The translations under genes were made by a program, and so were the position numbers. Positions 39,160-50,584 of a stretch of DNA of 64,000 bases are shown piece after piece (the stretch's first letter is position 1; each line of letters begins with the position of its first letter). The DNA comes from Orychophragmus violaceus (Eukaryota; Streptophyta; Magnoliopsida; Brassicales; Brassicaceae): assembly GCA_030180135.1 (NCBI GenBank), contig CM058233.1:103767994-103831993 (forward strand), given 5' to 3'. Under the pieces are notes generated by a model that was given only the letters and a program-made list of their open reading frames with translations, was not told where the DNA came from and did no database searches.

Positions 39160-39825
39160 GAAAAATACTTAGGTTCACTCTAACTTAGAGGTGAACCAAT
39201 TTGTTCACCCCCTCTTTATTAACCAATAAAAATATGCCATGTAATATTATTTTTAAATAAAATTATAAAATTAAAATTAAGGTTTAGGGATTAGGATTTA
39301 TGGTATAGGGTTTAAGCTCTTTGGGTTAGGGTTTAGGGTTTAGGGATTAGGGTTTAGTTTTTATTTTTTAAAATTTACATATTGGGTTTAGGGATTAGGG
39401 TTTATGGTACATGGTTTAAGCTCTTTGGGTTTATGGTTTATGGATTAGGGTTTAGGGTTTAGGGATTAGGGTTTAGTTTTTTATTTTGTAAGATTTACAT
39501 ATTGGATTTAGGGACTATGATTTAGTTTTAATTTTAATATTTTATGTTCAAATTATCGTTTAGGGTTTAGAGTTTAGAATTTAGGGTTTAGAGATTAAGA
39601 TTTAGGTATTAGTATTTTTTATAAACAAATTTATTTTTAAGTTTTGTTTGAAATAAAATATATTTTCTTTTCTTTTATTTTCGTTTTTTATTTTTTTTTA
39701 TTTTTAAAACATTTTTAAAATTTTATTTATTTTTAATATTAGATTATGTGGAATTATTTGATTGGTTAGAAAATGTGGAGGTGAACAAAAAGGTTCACCT
39801 CTAGGGGTGAACCCAAGTATTACTC
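39160..39825. mobile_element. Mutator-type MITE with TTTAGGG-like interior
   Basis: 666 bp. Terminal inverted repeats of about 80 bp: left GAAAAATACTTAGGTTCAC, right reversed GAGTAATACTTGGGTTCAC, both followed by AGGTGAACC and TTGTTCACC blocks. The flanks TTATATTCA (39151-39159 and 39826-39834) are a perfect 9-bp duplication, as made by Mutator-like transposases. The centre (39270-39610) is a diverged array of GGGTTTAGGGATTAGGGTTTA-like units. Non-coding. Confidence 0.9.
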
Positions 39826-39987
39826 TTATATTCAGTGGAATTTGAAAATTTACAAATGTGTATATAGCATGGGTGAGTTCAAAACATAATTATTATAATG
39901 CTATGGAAATCTGCAAATTAACATGTGGATAGGCGCTTGAGATATTATTTCTTACACTAGTGAAAAGCTTCATACTCATTCATATCA

Positions 39988-40345
39988 TCAATACTATTAA
40001 AAAATTGGAGTTTGTCCATGGTACATAAATGTTGTTTCTGAAATTTGCCCTTAATATTATTAGGATTTGTAACCTTCATTAAGGGTAATTAGGGAATATA
40101 ACATTATCTCTACAATCCATGTTTCCAAACAAGACAATTATTAAACATGTAACCAAACAACCAAAATCTAATAGGTCCCACTTTCCTAATTAATTAAAAT
40201 CAAAACAAATTAATTGATAAATATAATGAATAATTTATACATCAACTATTATATATAAATTAAGATTCTCTAATTTATGATATAAATTTATGATTTAATT
40301 CAAAATATATTTATAATATATTTTAATATCTTTTTTATTTTGTTT

Positions 40346-40391
<46 letters not shown>

Positions 40392-41867
40392 TACGATTGA
40401 TGTTTTTACGATTGTACTTTTTAGCAGGTTTTTCCATCAAACTGAAAAATATTTAATTAATTAAACGGGTTGAAAAATTAATTAACCAATCTCGATTATA
40501 AATTTTCTATAAAAAAATTCGCATATAGTAAATAATTTCAGCTGATATATTTTAAAATTAATAAAATATTAAAATGATTTCATACTTATATTATTCAAAT
40601 ATTTGAAATATATTTTAATATCTTTTTATTTTGTTTCAAATATATATATATACACATATTACGATTGATGTTTTTACGATTGTACTTTTTAGCAGGTTTT
40701 TCCATCAAACTGATAAATATTTAATTAATTAAACGGGTTAAAAATCTAATAGGTCCCACTTTCCTAATTAATTAAAATCAAAACAAATTAATTGATAAAT
40801 ATAATGAATAATTTATACATCAACTATTATATATAAATTAAGATTCTCTAATTTATGATTTAATTCAAAATATATTTATAATATCTTTTTTATTTTGTTT
40901 CAAAATATATATATATATATACACATATTACGATTGATGTTTTTACGATTGTACTTTTTAGCAGGTTTTTCCATCAAACTGAAAAATATTTAATTAATTA
41001 AACGGGTTGAAAAATTAATTAACCAATCTCGATTATAAATTTTCTATAAAAAAATTCGCATATAGTAAATAATTTCAGCTGATATATTTTAAAATTAATA
41101 AAATATTAAAATGATTTCATACTTATATTATTCAAATATTTGAAATATATTTTAATATCTTTTTATTTTGTTTCAAATATATATATATATACACATATTA
41201 CGATTGATGTTTTTACGATTGTACTTTTTAGCAGGTTTTTCCATCAAACTGACAAATATTTAATTAATTAAACGGGTTGAAAATTTAATTAGCCAATCTC
41301 AATTATAAATTTTCTAAAAAAAATTCGCATATAGTAAATAATTTCAGCTGATATATTTTAAAATTAATAAAATAATAAAATGATTTCATACTTATATTAT
41401 TCAAATATTTGAAGCGTCAAATCATGCTTTATGTTGAATGAAGTTTTTAACGGATAGTTCCATCAAATTTGCAAATTATATATACGATTACAACATGTAT
41501 TTTATAAAATAATATTTTAGATAAATAAAATAACAATTAAACATATACCACATAACTTTTACAATAGTTGTTTTCACATATATATATTTTTCCAAACTAT
41601 GATCTTACGATATAACGCATATTAAAATATATAATGCGAAATCGTTATTTTAATCTTTTAATCCTTACGATATATCTCCTCCAAATAACACATAATTCAT
41701 TTAAAAAAAAACTAAATTGCTAACTCACTGTTTATAATGTTGGTTAAACAATTATAATGAAAAATAGATTACATAATTAAAAATCTAAACTACTATTAAC
41801 AAAATGAATAAAAAGTAAAATTTGTAAAGAAAATTAAACCCGCACTTAAGTGCGGGTCAAAATCTAG
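39988..41867 (+). mobile_element. Non-autonomous Helitron, copy 2 (expanded)
   Basis: 1880 bp, same ends and 3' palindrome (41839-41856) as the copy at 36166, same A|T insertion context and near-identical sequence. It carries four copies of the internal unit (ACATATTACGATTGATG near 40385, 40653, 40922 and 41192) against two in copy 1. A block from about 40164 including AATCTAATAGGTCCCACTTT is repeated at about 40743, so the expansion arose by duplicating a segment of about 580 bp. Confidence 0.92.
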
Positions 41868-42941
41868 TTAGCCTGTAAATATAATTATATTTTCTGGTTT
41901 GCGACACAATTATTTGTTCTTTGTGCTTCTCACATCTTATGTCGGACATTTGTTATCTTCTTAAAACAATTGAACATGAATTTAAGATTTTAAGGAAATA
42001 AATCATTTGTACAATATGTATATATAAATATTCTCAAAACAATTGAACTTTGTCATCAATATTGATTTTGTGAACAAAATGTTTAATATGTCTAGAGAAT
42101 TTTAGTAACAAACTTAAAACAGTCATCAAGATGAAAATAGTATATATGTAAAATCAATTAGCAACTAAATTTTATCAAAAGCAGTAACATTTATACCATG
42201 TAGTGTGGTTCTTGTAAACATTGTCAAATTATCATAATACAAACTTTTAGGGGTTTAAAAAGGTATACATACTCGAAATATATTTATAAGATCTGAATAT
42301 ATTTCGTTTATTGAGCGACACCAGAAATTGTAAGATCTGGTAAATATTTGGTATCTAGTATTTACAATTGAAACCATTCTAGTAGGCTTCATCACAACGG
42401 AACATTTTCAATTTTTACTTGCGGAAAATGTTATGAAAAATAAAATAAGGAAACAAAAAGTGGTGGATTATTCAAAATCTATTTGATTGAATCAGTGAAC
42501 AAATATTTTAGTCAAAGTTTTATTCTTAGAAGTTTCGTATTTGAAAATGATAGTTTACAATAAAATCTTCATATTGGTTTATTTCTATTAGGACCAATGC
42601 CACACCGATCATGACATCTCCTCGTGTGGTGACATTGACAAAGAAAGTTTTAGTTTCGCTTTTTATATAATCAAATCACATGAAAACAAATAATAAATTA
42701 AACATGTTCGTCCAACTCAAATAAATTAACGAAAGAACAACAAACTAATAATTAAATAATTAGCTATTCATGCCAATATGTGCTCCAAAGTTGTTTTACA
42801 AACGCACAATTTTAGATAACTCCCCGACAAATACATACACACTAGAAAGAAACAAAAACTTATCAAAGCTCAAAATCTCCGGACAAAACATCAACCATGT
42901 TTGCAACCGCTATTTGCTTTTTCTTTTCTTTGGTAAAAATG
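41868..42941. other. CRF4 3' flank
   Basis: AT-rich non-coding DNA downstream of CRF4. Nothing recognised. Confidence 0.5.
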
Positions 42942-43931
42942 TCACACAATATCTAATATCAAAGAATCATCGAGATCATTTAACATTGAACCAATCTCTT
43001 TGATATCAAAAGAGTAATTTTCTTCTCCTATGTTGTTATCGAATAGCGCAAGATTGTCGAAGAAATTATTCTCTGATGATTGAACAGGAGACATGGACTG
43101 ATCGAAGATGGAGATGTCCGACAATGTTTCACTGAAATAATTGTCGAGAAATGGAATGTCCAATGGAAATGATTCATCACTATTACTGTTATTACCTTCT
43201 CCTAGGTGCCAGCTTCTTGGTTCCGGTTTAAGAAACTCTTGTTTAACCGGTTTGACCGGTTCATCCATCGGCTCGGAGATGTAGTAGTTGAGAACCGATG
43301 TAGGAGATGAGAGATGATGATGAGAGTCGTACATTGATTCTGATTTCGAAGAAACCGAAATTTCGCTCTCCGGTTGTGGTAATGGTTCCGGTTCTGGTGG
43401 TACGGTGAAGTTGGTAAGAGCATCAGGGCCACGAAGCCTGATCGCTGCGTTGTCGTAGACGATAGCAGCTTCCTCCGCCGTTGAGAAAGTACCGAGCCAG
43501 ATCCGCCGGCGTTGCTCTGGATCACGAATCTCCGCCGCGTACCTTCCCCAAGGTCGCCGTCTCACGCCGCGGAACTTCCTCTGGTTTTGGTCGGCGCCGG
43601 AAACAGAGATCTTTTGAAGCGGAGAATCAACAGCAAGACCTTTCCCGGTCGGAGACGAGACTTGGCCGGAGGAGGAGCAGCTCGGTTCGACTCTGATCTC
43701 GTTAATCAATCTCTTGACACGTCTTCTAGGGAACAAAAACTCATCCTCGTCGCTTGATGAATCAGTGGCGTCACGATCCATCACGCACACCCGAACCAAC
43801 CTCGCCGAGTCACGATCAGAACTGATCTTCTTCTTGTTCTCCACTGGCAACCTTTTAGTGTACTTCTTGATCACCCTCTTGTGCTCCGTGTACTTCACTG
43901 GTCTGCAATCCATATATTCATCCATCATCAT
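42942..43931 (-). CDS. CRF4: Cytokinin response factor (AP2/ERF transcription factor)
   Basis: Intronless, 329 residues, from the first ATG of an ATGATGATG run (43931); an upstream GTG extension is not needed. The N-terminal CRF domain is visible (PVKYTEHKRVIKKYTKRLP, then SARLVRVCVMDRDATDSSSD), followed by a basic patch (FPRRRVKRLINEIRVEPS). The AP2/ERF DNA-binding domain lies at about 117-175 (RKFRGVRRRPWGRYAAEIRD, then RRRIWLGTFSTAEEAA and YDNAAIRLRGPDALTNF). A SSPTSVLNY motif after it matches the putative MAP-kinase site of CRFs. The acidic, Ser/Asp-rich C-terminus is a likely activation region. CRF4 is a nuclear factor in cytokinin signalling and, in Arabidopsis, in cold and nitrate responses. 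Frame intact. CRF4 over its paralogue CRF3 is chosen from position beyond MTM1. Confidence 0.92.
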   Translation of the reverse strand: MMMDEYMDCRPVKYTEHKRVIKKYTKRLPVENKKKISSDRDSARLVRVCVMDRDATDSSSDEDEFLFPRRRVKRLINEIRVEPSCSSSGQVSSPTGKGLAVDSPLQKISVSGADQNQRKFRGVRRRPWGRYAAEIRDPEQRRRIWLGTFSTAEEAAIVYDNAAIRLRGPDALTNFTVPPEPEPLPQPESEISVSSKSESMYDSHHHLSSPTSVLNYYISEPMDEPVKPVKQEFLKPEPRSWHLGEGNNSNSDESFPLDIPFLDNYFSETLSDISIFDQSMSPVQSSENNFFDNLALFDNNIGEENYSFDIKEIGSMLNDLDDSLILDIV

Positions 43932-44511
43932 CACTCTCACCTAATTAATATTAAGATTCTGTTTGAAGAAAAACAGAGATTCTGGGTTTGGTTAAAAGTG
44001 ACTGACTCTTTCTTTAGTCCTCTTTTATAGGATCTTCGGCGATTTAGCCATAAAACGTTAAAAATGCAAATAAATTATTTTCAAAATTATTAGATATTTC
44101 TCTTATTTTATTCTTTTTTTGTTTGCTTTTAAACCTTTACTTTTTTTTATTTATCATTACTACACTAGCCCTTTGACCGACATTTGCAGCGACTTACTTC
44201 ATATGTTTCGTCCATTTCTTATGAACAAGCTGTCACGTGCTGTGTCTTCCTAAAGTGCTATTCAACAGTAATAACACTATTTCAGTATTCAGCAAAAAAA
44301 ACAATTTAAATAAATGCTAACTTTTTGTTCTTTTCCAAATGAGTTGGTATATGTTCAACTACGTCCACGGCAAAAAGGAAATGAATCTTCTTTCCTTTCC
44401 TAGTGGAGAAATATATTTGTTTCTTTTTTTTTATATGATTTTATTTCCTCTATTGTCAATAATTTTTGAAGGAAAAACGGTAACAAATCATATAGTAAAA
44501 TCTTGCATTTA
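43932..44511 (-). other. CRF4 upstream region
   Basis: Probable promoter and leader on the minus strand, with AT-rich DNA. CTATAAAAG on the minus strand (around 44020-44030) is a plausible TATA box about 95 bp before the ATG. Confidence 0.45.
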
Positions 44512-44790
44512 GAGCATGCCCATCCTTGTTATTGGGCACAGGTTCTAAGAAAAGAAAAACAATAAAATAATAAATGCATGCTGACTTGGTAAGGAGAGAG
44601 GTAAGAAGCGGTCCTTAAATAGGTGACTTAAGGAACCGATTCTTCACTGTATCTGACACATGACGCGTGCTGATTCGTCCTTTTCTTTATTTTGATTTTT
44701 GATTTTTTTTTTATCCGCCTGTAAAAAAAAAAAAAATTATTAAAACTTTTTTTAAGAACTCCATTGGGGATTTCAACAATGGGCATGCTC
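44512..44790. mobile_element. Harbinger/Tourist-like MITE
   Basis: 279 bp with terminal inverted repeats GAGCATGCCCAT / ATGGGCATGCTC and flanking TTA at 44509-44511 and 44791-44793, the 3-bp duplication typical of PIF/Harbinger. Non-coding. It lies about 580 bp upstream of the CRF4 start. Confidence 0.8.
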
Positions 44791-44793
44791 TTA

Positions 44794-45253
44794 CAGTGAG
44801 GAGCCGAGTAGTAACTGGTAACGTGGCGGACTTGGTGCCATTTATAATTCCCTTTTATGGATTTGTCTCCCTTTTTAAAAAAGGTTCTAACCGATTATTT
44901 CGTCACACTCGCTCCCGCCAATAAGAGCATCTTCAGGATATCTCAAGTGAATATCTTAACATTAAAATATTAAAAAATGCAAAAAGTATGAAAGAGAAAG
45001 AGAAGAGGTTCTTCGTAAGAACTCCATGTATCTCAAATAAAAATCCCAAATATCTTATTAAGATAGCCATAAAACATGTGTCAATTTTTAAGTGGTTCAA
45101 TTTTTCTTTTGAATTAAATTTTAATTATTTAATTAAATAAAATTAAAAGTAATAATATTAAATTTGTAAGAACCCCAAATCTCTAACGTAATCTTCATAT
45201 TTGTGTTTGTCATTTGCCCCCTTTTTAACACTTTATTAATCAATACATTGAAC
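44794..45253. other. Spacer
   Basis: AT-rich DNA. AAGAGCATCTTCAGG at 44927 resembles a MITE terminus but I found no partner. Confidence 0.4.
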
Positions 45254-47382
45254 CAATGTTTTTAAAACAAGACCGGCGACTGAACCGGTAAAGTTTTTAG
45301 GTCATGGGTTAATATAGTCCGATCGGGTTTAAACAAGTTCAACCAGATTTGATGATAATTTAAAAATAATATATATATATATATATATATGTTATTAATT
45401 TCAAACTATCAAATAAGAAAATTTAATAATCATAATTTTTAAAAATATGTGTAACAATTATTAAAAAAAAAATTAAAAGTTTAAATGTTAAATCAACAAC
45501 GTTCCAACATATTTAAAAAATGTTGAGACCGAAACACCTTAAATGAATAATTTTTTTTCAAGACATATTGTTCACCAACATACACATCATGCATCTTACA
45601 TGAATAGTTTTTACTTTCTATGTAATACACATCATGCCTCTTACATGAGTATACAGATCATACTCAGCATCGTATGGATGGCGGAGTATTATATCGGCTA
45701 GGCCTCTGGTTAAAAAATGACTTATCAAAAGGGTGGGAACAGGGAAGTCTATTTCAATTTGGAATGACCCGTGGATACCATCTTATCGCCCGAGACCAGC
45801 AACTCAAAAAATGGGTTCTTCAACTACATTGGCGACTGTTGATCAGTTGATTGATCCGCAACACAAAATATGGAACATTCCACTACTGGAGACAATTATA
45901 GTACCATAGGACGTGCCTTTGATTCTAAGTATTCCTTTTAGTCGGACTCACAGACCGGACTCGTTGGGATGGTTCCCTACGAAATCTAGAAAATACACGG
46001 TGAAGACGGGGTATCATCTGGAACGAGAACACGTAACCAGTGATGAAACCGCACATATTCTGGAACCAAGCATCAAAAAATTACAAGCCTTTTCATGGAA
46101 GGTCAAATGCCCACCTAAGATAAGACATTTTATTTGGCAAGCATTATCAGGTTGTTTACCAGTGGCAAGAAACTTGAAGGGCAGAGGGATAAAGTGTGAC
46201 ACTCGTTGTGTCCGGTGTGGAGCAGAGGAAGAATCGATAAATCATGTCTTATTTGAATGCCCATCAGCAATTCAAACTTGGGCATTATCCCACATACCGA
46301 CAAACCCGGAGTTTTTTCCAACGTCAGCTATATATACAAATATGGATTATCTGTTTTGGAGATTACCCTCGAATGCGGAGATGCATATCTTTCCCTGGAT
46401 AATATGGTATATTTGGAAGAGCCGAAATGATATGGTATTTTGTCATATTGACAGAGGCCCCAAGGAAACCTTAAGTTTAGCAGAAAAAGAATTTGCTACA
46501 TGGGGCGATGCGCAATTAATCGACGTGAAAGAAACAACACCAAGGATCCCAGATAGGGGAATGGTAGAAAATGGTTGGATACCCACAAGACAATGGTGTT
46601 TTGTGGATGGATCTTGGAAAGAGGGTGATCAATTTACAGGGCACGGTTGGATTAGTGGCTATGAGAGAGATGCAAATATTTTGATGGGAGCAATGAATAT
46701 CAGATCAAGTTTATCCTCACTACATGCATAATTTGAAGCCTTGGTATGGGCTATGGAATGCATGAAGCAACTTAGATATCAACACATCACATTTGCAACA
46801 GACTGTTCGGAATTGGTGAAGATAGTGTCGGAACCAGAAGAATGGCCAGCTTTCTCAATTCACTTAGACGAGTTCCAAGCAAGAAAGGATTACTTCTCAA
46901 CGTTCGAACCCATTCATGTATCGCGCACAATAAACTTGACGGCGGACAGACTAGCACGGAGTGCACGTCTAAGGTCTTCACATTCAATCCACGTTGGTCC
47001 GGAGCCACCAAGCTGGATTAGTGAAAAATAGGTTCCTTAGTTTTTATCTTGTTGACAAAAAAAAAAAATGTAATTCGTCTATTGAGAGAAGAGATAAGAT
47101 ATAGTAACACATTTATTCTTACTCTTTAATAAATATTTAAAACTAATATAGTTATATTTAGGAAAGAAAAAATAATTAACAACATATAAAATAATGTTTT
47201 TTATAAAACCCGGGTTGATACGGTTTGATGGGTCGATGGTTTTCGGTTTTTTTATGGTACAATCCGATTTTTTAACCGGTTCAACTACCATTGGGTTTTT
47301 ACTCAACCCAACCCGGATATGCTTCCGGTTCACGGTTCAACCCGGTCTGACCACCGGGTCGGTCCGGTTTTAAAAACATTGA
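45254..47382. mobile_element. TIR element of the AATGTTTTTAAAAC type, host of a LINE insertion
   Basis: The left end AATGTTTTTAAAACAAGACC and the right end reversed AATGTTTTTAAAACCGGACC form imperfect inverted repeats. Both continue with GAACCGGT/CCCGGT and GGTTCAACC-type blocks. Excluding the LINE (about 45640-47068) the host element is about 0.7 kb. A clean target duplication was not found (ATTGAACC and ATTGGAACC lie near the ends). Confidence 0.6.
45640..47068 (+). pseudogene. 5'-truncated LINE: RT C-terminus, zf-RVT and RNase H
   Basis: Frame-shifted pieces from about 45660 give the classic plant LINE tail: MDGGVLYR-like region, SISIWNDPWIPSYRPRP, then from 45913 a long frame with VKTGYHLEREH, FSWKVKCPPKIRHFIWQ and CVRCGAEEESINHVLFECP (zf-RVT). 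The RNase H domain follows (CFVDGSWKEGD, LHA-stop-FEALVWAM, ATDCSELVK) to a TAG at about 47029-47031, then GTTGACAAAAAAAAAAAA. An in-frame TAA at 46729-46731 sits exactly where the catalytic Glu of the RNase H (usually HAEFEAL) should be. The 5' end is truncated and the copy is dead. It lies inside the TIR element at 45254-47382. Confidence 0.85.
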
Positions 47383-47831
47383 TTGGAACCTCTACATCAT
47401 TCTAATCTGTTGATTTTGTTTTTTTACAACAGCTAAACGCAGTTATATATTGTCCGGGATCAATAAATATGATTATAGGCGTTATTCCAAAAATATGATT
47501 TCTTACCCAAAATAATGATTATATGCGTTATTACTTATTCCACGTGTATTATGGCCCTTGTAGTTTGGTATCAGTTTGATAGACAGACATGGAGAATCCT
47601 TTGGATTGACAAAGACAAACCCCGATCGAGGTTTAGTGCAGTGTTCTTGTCAACTGTCCTCCATTGAGCCAATTACTGACCAATCCACCACGTATATATT
47701 TATATCCTTCTATTTTAGATACATGTATACTATAAACCATATCTTATTATATAAATTATTATCTAGTGATTATGCGTACGTAATACTAATGTGCATGATT
47801 GAAATTTAGACAACTAAGTGAGTTGTTGAAA
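47383..47831. other. Spacer
   Basis: Non-coding DNA between the TIR element and Helitron 3. Nothing recognised. Confidence 0.5.
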
Positions 47832-48747
47832 TCAACACAATAATGGAGCTAGTGCCTCACAAGGTGTTGCCACCTCAGCCCCCTTAAGCCCTCTGATGTT
47901 GACACATCAATAAATGAAAAAACCTTCTAGCCAATCAAATTAAAAGAATCCTCCACATCTGATCCAAGTCATCTTAATTCTTTTTCTTTTTTTTTAATAT
48001 ATTTTTCTATACCATTTCGTCTAAAAAAATAGAAGCCCTAGCCGCAGACAAAACTAGCTCCTCTTCCCGATCGCTCTTTTCTGATCTCATCGATCTCCAG
48101 ATTCGTCGTCGAGCTCAACGGGGAGACGGAGATGGCGATCAGAACTGCGATCCGTTGTCGCCTGAGGGTTCCGGTGCAAACCATTACGGCTACAAGATCG
48201 AATCAGTCTCGGATTTGTGTCCTTGATTCGATCCGTTCTTTTGTCTTTGCATGATACGATCCGTTCCTCTTCTTCTTCATCGATTACTCCCCCTTTCGTT
48301 TCTGTTCAAAACCGATAAGCTCACTCCTTACGGCTTATCATACTCGGAAGTATCTCTTTTGGTTTTCCCGTCGGCCACACCGGGTATGCTTTCTCTCATC
48401 TCCTCCGTCTTCTTCGTAACTATTCTTCTCTGTCCCGTTTACTTCTCGGCGAATTTTTCTGCATCACTGTCTCTGCTGCTTCCGTATGAGAAGATTTAGG
48501 ATTTCGTTTCGTAATTGTTTCGGATCTGTAAAATTGGTTTCTATTAGAAAGTCAGGTGTTGCATAGGTTGAGTAGATTAATGGTATGAGCTCATAGGATT
48601 TCAGGCATTTGGAGTTCCTGTTACTAGAATTGGCCATACACAGATTGGGTTTTATGAACGACTTATATCTCGGTTGCTTATATGTTCCTCTGCAGGCGAA
48701 GAATCCAAATCTCAAAGCTTGGCTTGTGGAATAAAGCTTTGAGGAAC

Positions 48748-50106
48748 ATGGCCAGCTACTATGACATTGACGACATATTTACAGAGGAAGAGGTTAGCTT
48801 CTTCTTCTTCTTTTTCTCCATTAGATTCCTTGAGAGGCTCTTCTTCTCTTCTCATTTGTCAAAATCGATAGCTAATGTGATGACATCAAATATTTTGTTT
48901 GTTTGGTTTGGTCTACTTGCAGTTTGTCCCTGTGTTATTCCATAAAGCAGCCAATGGAGTGACTATTGATCCAAGTGCTGAGACTAACTGTGTTAGTATT
49001 ATTTAATGCGACATTTCATTGATAATATAATTGTCTTGTGATTTTGAGTTTTTGTTAATGTTATCTTCGTGTTCCTGCATGTTGAACAAGGCGCCAAAGT
49101 GGAGTTACCCTTCTGGCTTGCTCATGAGTTGCATTTGAGACAAGCTGTATCCATAAGCCTTCCTGCCTGTTCCGACCAAAAGTAAGTGAGTCTTTTTTTT
49201 TTGGGTCCGGGAACTAAGTGAGCTTTGTGTAAATATTTTTGAGTGTATTCAAGTACATATGATCTTCTTTTCCTTCTTTCTTTCTTTGTGTTTATGTAGC
49301 TCCGTGAGTTGTTGATAGCCATCAATGCAGTTGTTTATATTGTCCCTGAGATATTTTTTCATGGCTTTATTTGTTTATGCAGGACGAGGTTGGAAATACA
49401 AGCTGATGCAGCATGTGTGGATCTTAGATCAAGATTTCCTAACTTTTATGAATTCGGGTGCAAGTTACTGCCATTGTGAGTCCTTCCCCATTTTATTGTT
49501 GATTGTCACTTGGTTTTTCAAGAGTTTTCCTATTGTCGATTTGCTTTTTGATCTCGAGTCAGCTTTGAGTTTTATCGCATATAATCTTATTACAAGTTTC
49601 CAAAGGGCATCCCAACTTTGATCTGGCACATGATAGTTCATTGTGTAGCGTCTATGAAGAATTTCTTAAACAACTTATTGTTTTTCATCATCTCTCACTG
49701 ACGTTTTATGAAAACCAGATCATAGTTTTCTTGAATTATAGCAACTAACTTCGAATATTTTCAGTAATAAAATTGGTTTGGTTTTACATCTACTTGATTT
49801 CACAGTTTGTTTCTCTCTTTGATTTGATAACAGAGTTACATATAGAATAATCGGAATCTTGCTATCGACTGCGTTTAAAATCAGATACAAGGAGAGGCTG
49901 ACAATAGTATACACTGCAGCACATATAACAGCTTCCAAGTTCTTACCACTCTTAACAAAAGAATAAACAAACCGTAATAAAACCTTTTTTAAAACTCTTT
50001 TTGCTTTGAATTTAGTTACCATCGTCTTCACCTGGAACCACCAATCCATTGTTGTTTCTTTTGCAGTGTATGAAGCATCTCACTCGTCTATGACAGCCTT
50101 CAAGAA
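48748..50106 (+). pseudogene. PSF3: GINS complex subunit PSF3 copy, captured in Helitron
   Basis: Exon-like blocks with splice sites: 48748-48792 (MASYYDIDDIFTEEE), 48923-48991 (FVPVLFHKAANGVTIDPSA), about 49091-49182 (KVELPFWLAHELHLRQAVS) and about 49382-49475 (RLEIQADAACVDLRSRFPNF). Next come a diverged block near 49835-49965 (LLSTAFKIRYKERL, SKFLPLLTKE then a stop) and 50067-50106 (VYEASHSSMTAFKKW). PSF3 is part of the GINS complex of the replicative helicase. The order and introns of the gene are kept, so it was captured as DNA. The stop after LLTKE and the switch to RPL36 sequence remove the C-terminus, so it is presumably non-functional. Confidence 0.85.
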
Positions 50107-50242
50107 ATGGAGAACAGGATCACTGAGCTTTTCAAGGTTGGTAAAGACAAGAGGGCTCTTAAGGTTGCCAAGAGGAAGTTGAGTACCCACAAGAGAGCCA
50201 AGAGGAAGAGAGAGGAGATGTCTGGTGTTCTCCGCAAGAGGT
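50107..50242 (+). pseudogene. RPL36: Ribosomal protein L36 (eL36) fragment fused behind PSF3
   Basis: ENRITELFKVGKDKRALKVA, then KRKLSTHKRAKRKREEMSGV and LRKR, is the C-terminal half of the 60S protein eL36. It starts at the same place the PSF3 similarity ends, in another frame, so the junction is a DNA-level fusion made inside the Helitron and not a fusion protein. Confidence 0.85.
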
Positions 50243-50584
50243 ATATATAAATATAACCCAACCATTTTGACTTTCTCTTCATTACTCGAAGATGTTGTTT
50301 ATCCATTGGTGTCACAGGCTTTAATGTGGTTGCAACAGGAAACGCAGACATTCATCATCAAGCATTGGAGTCACTTGAGTGGCAGTAAAAAGCTTTCGCG
50401 GGTACTTGAAGGAAAGAGAAGAACAAAGACAGGATTTAATCTGAACGTCTATTTTGGATGATACTTTTTAAATATTTAAACATTTGCAAACAATCGGTTT
50501 AATTATTCTTCAAACGAAAAGGAAAAAAAACATTAAAAGCAATATTTATAAAAAATCCGCTGCGTAGCGCGGATATTTACCTAG

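Larger units (their letters stand above)
47832..50584 (+). mobile_element. Helitron 3 with captured gene fragments
   Basis: The 3' end is clear: hairpin ATCCGC-TGCGTAGC-GCGGAT (50555-50574), then CTAG at 50581-50584 followed by T. The best 5' end is TCAACACAATAATGGAGC at 47832, preceded by A and similar in style to the TCAATACTATT start of the other Helitrons. The 2753 bp carry fragments of at least two unrelated host genes (PSF3 and RPL36) in the same orientation, with introns retained. 48121-48500 may hold a third fragment (MAIRTAIRCRLRVP...) that I could not identify. No Rep/helicase, so non-autonomous. The 5' boundary is less certain than the 3'. Confidence 0.75.

Noticed and set aside
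43481..43944. Plus-strand frames opposite CRF4
   Set aside because: Shadows of the CRF4 reading frame.
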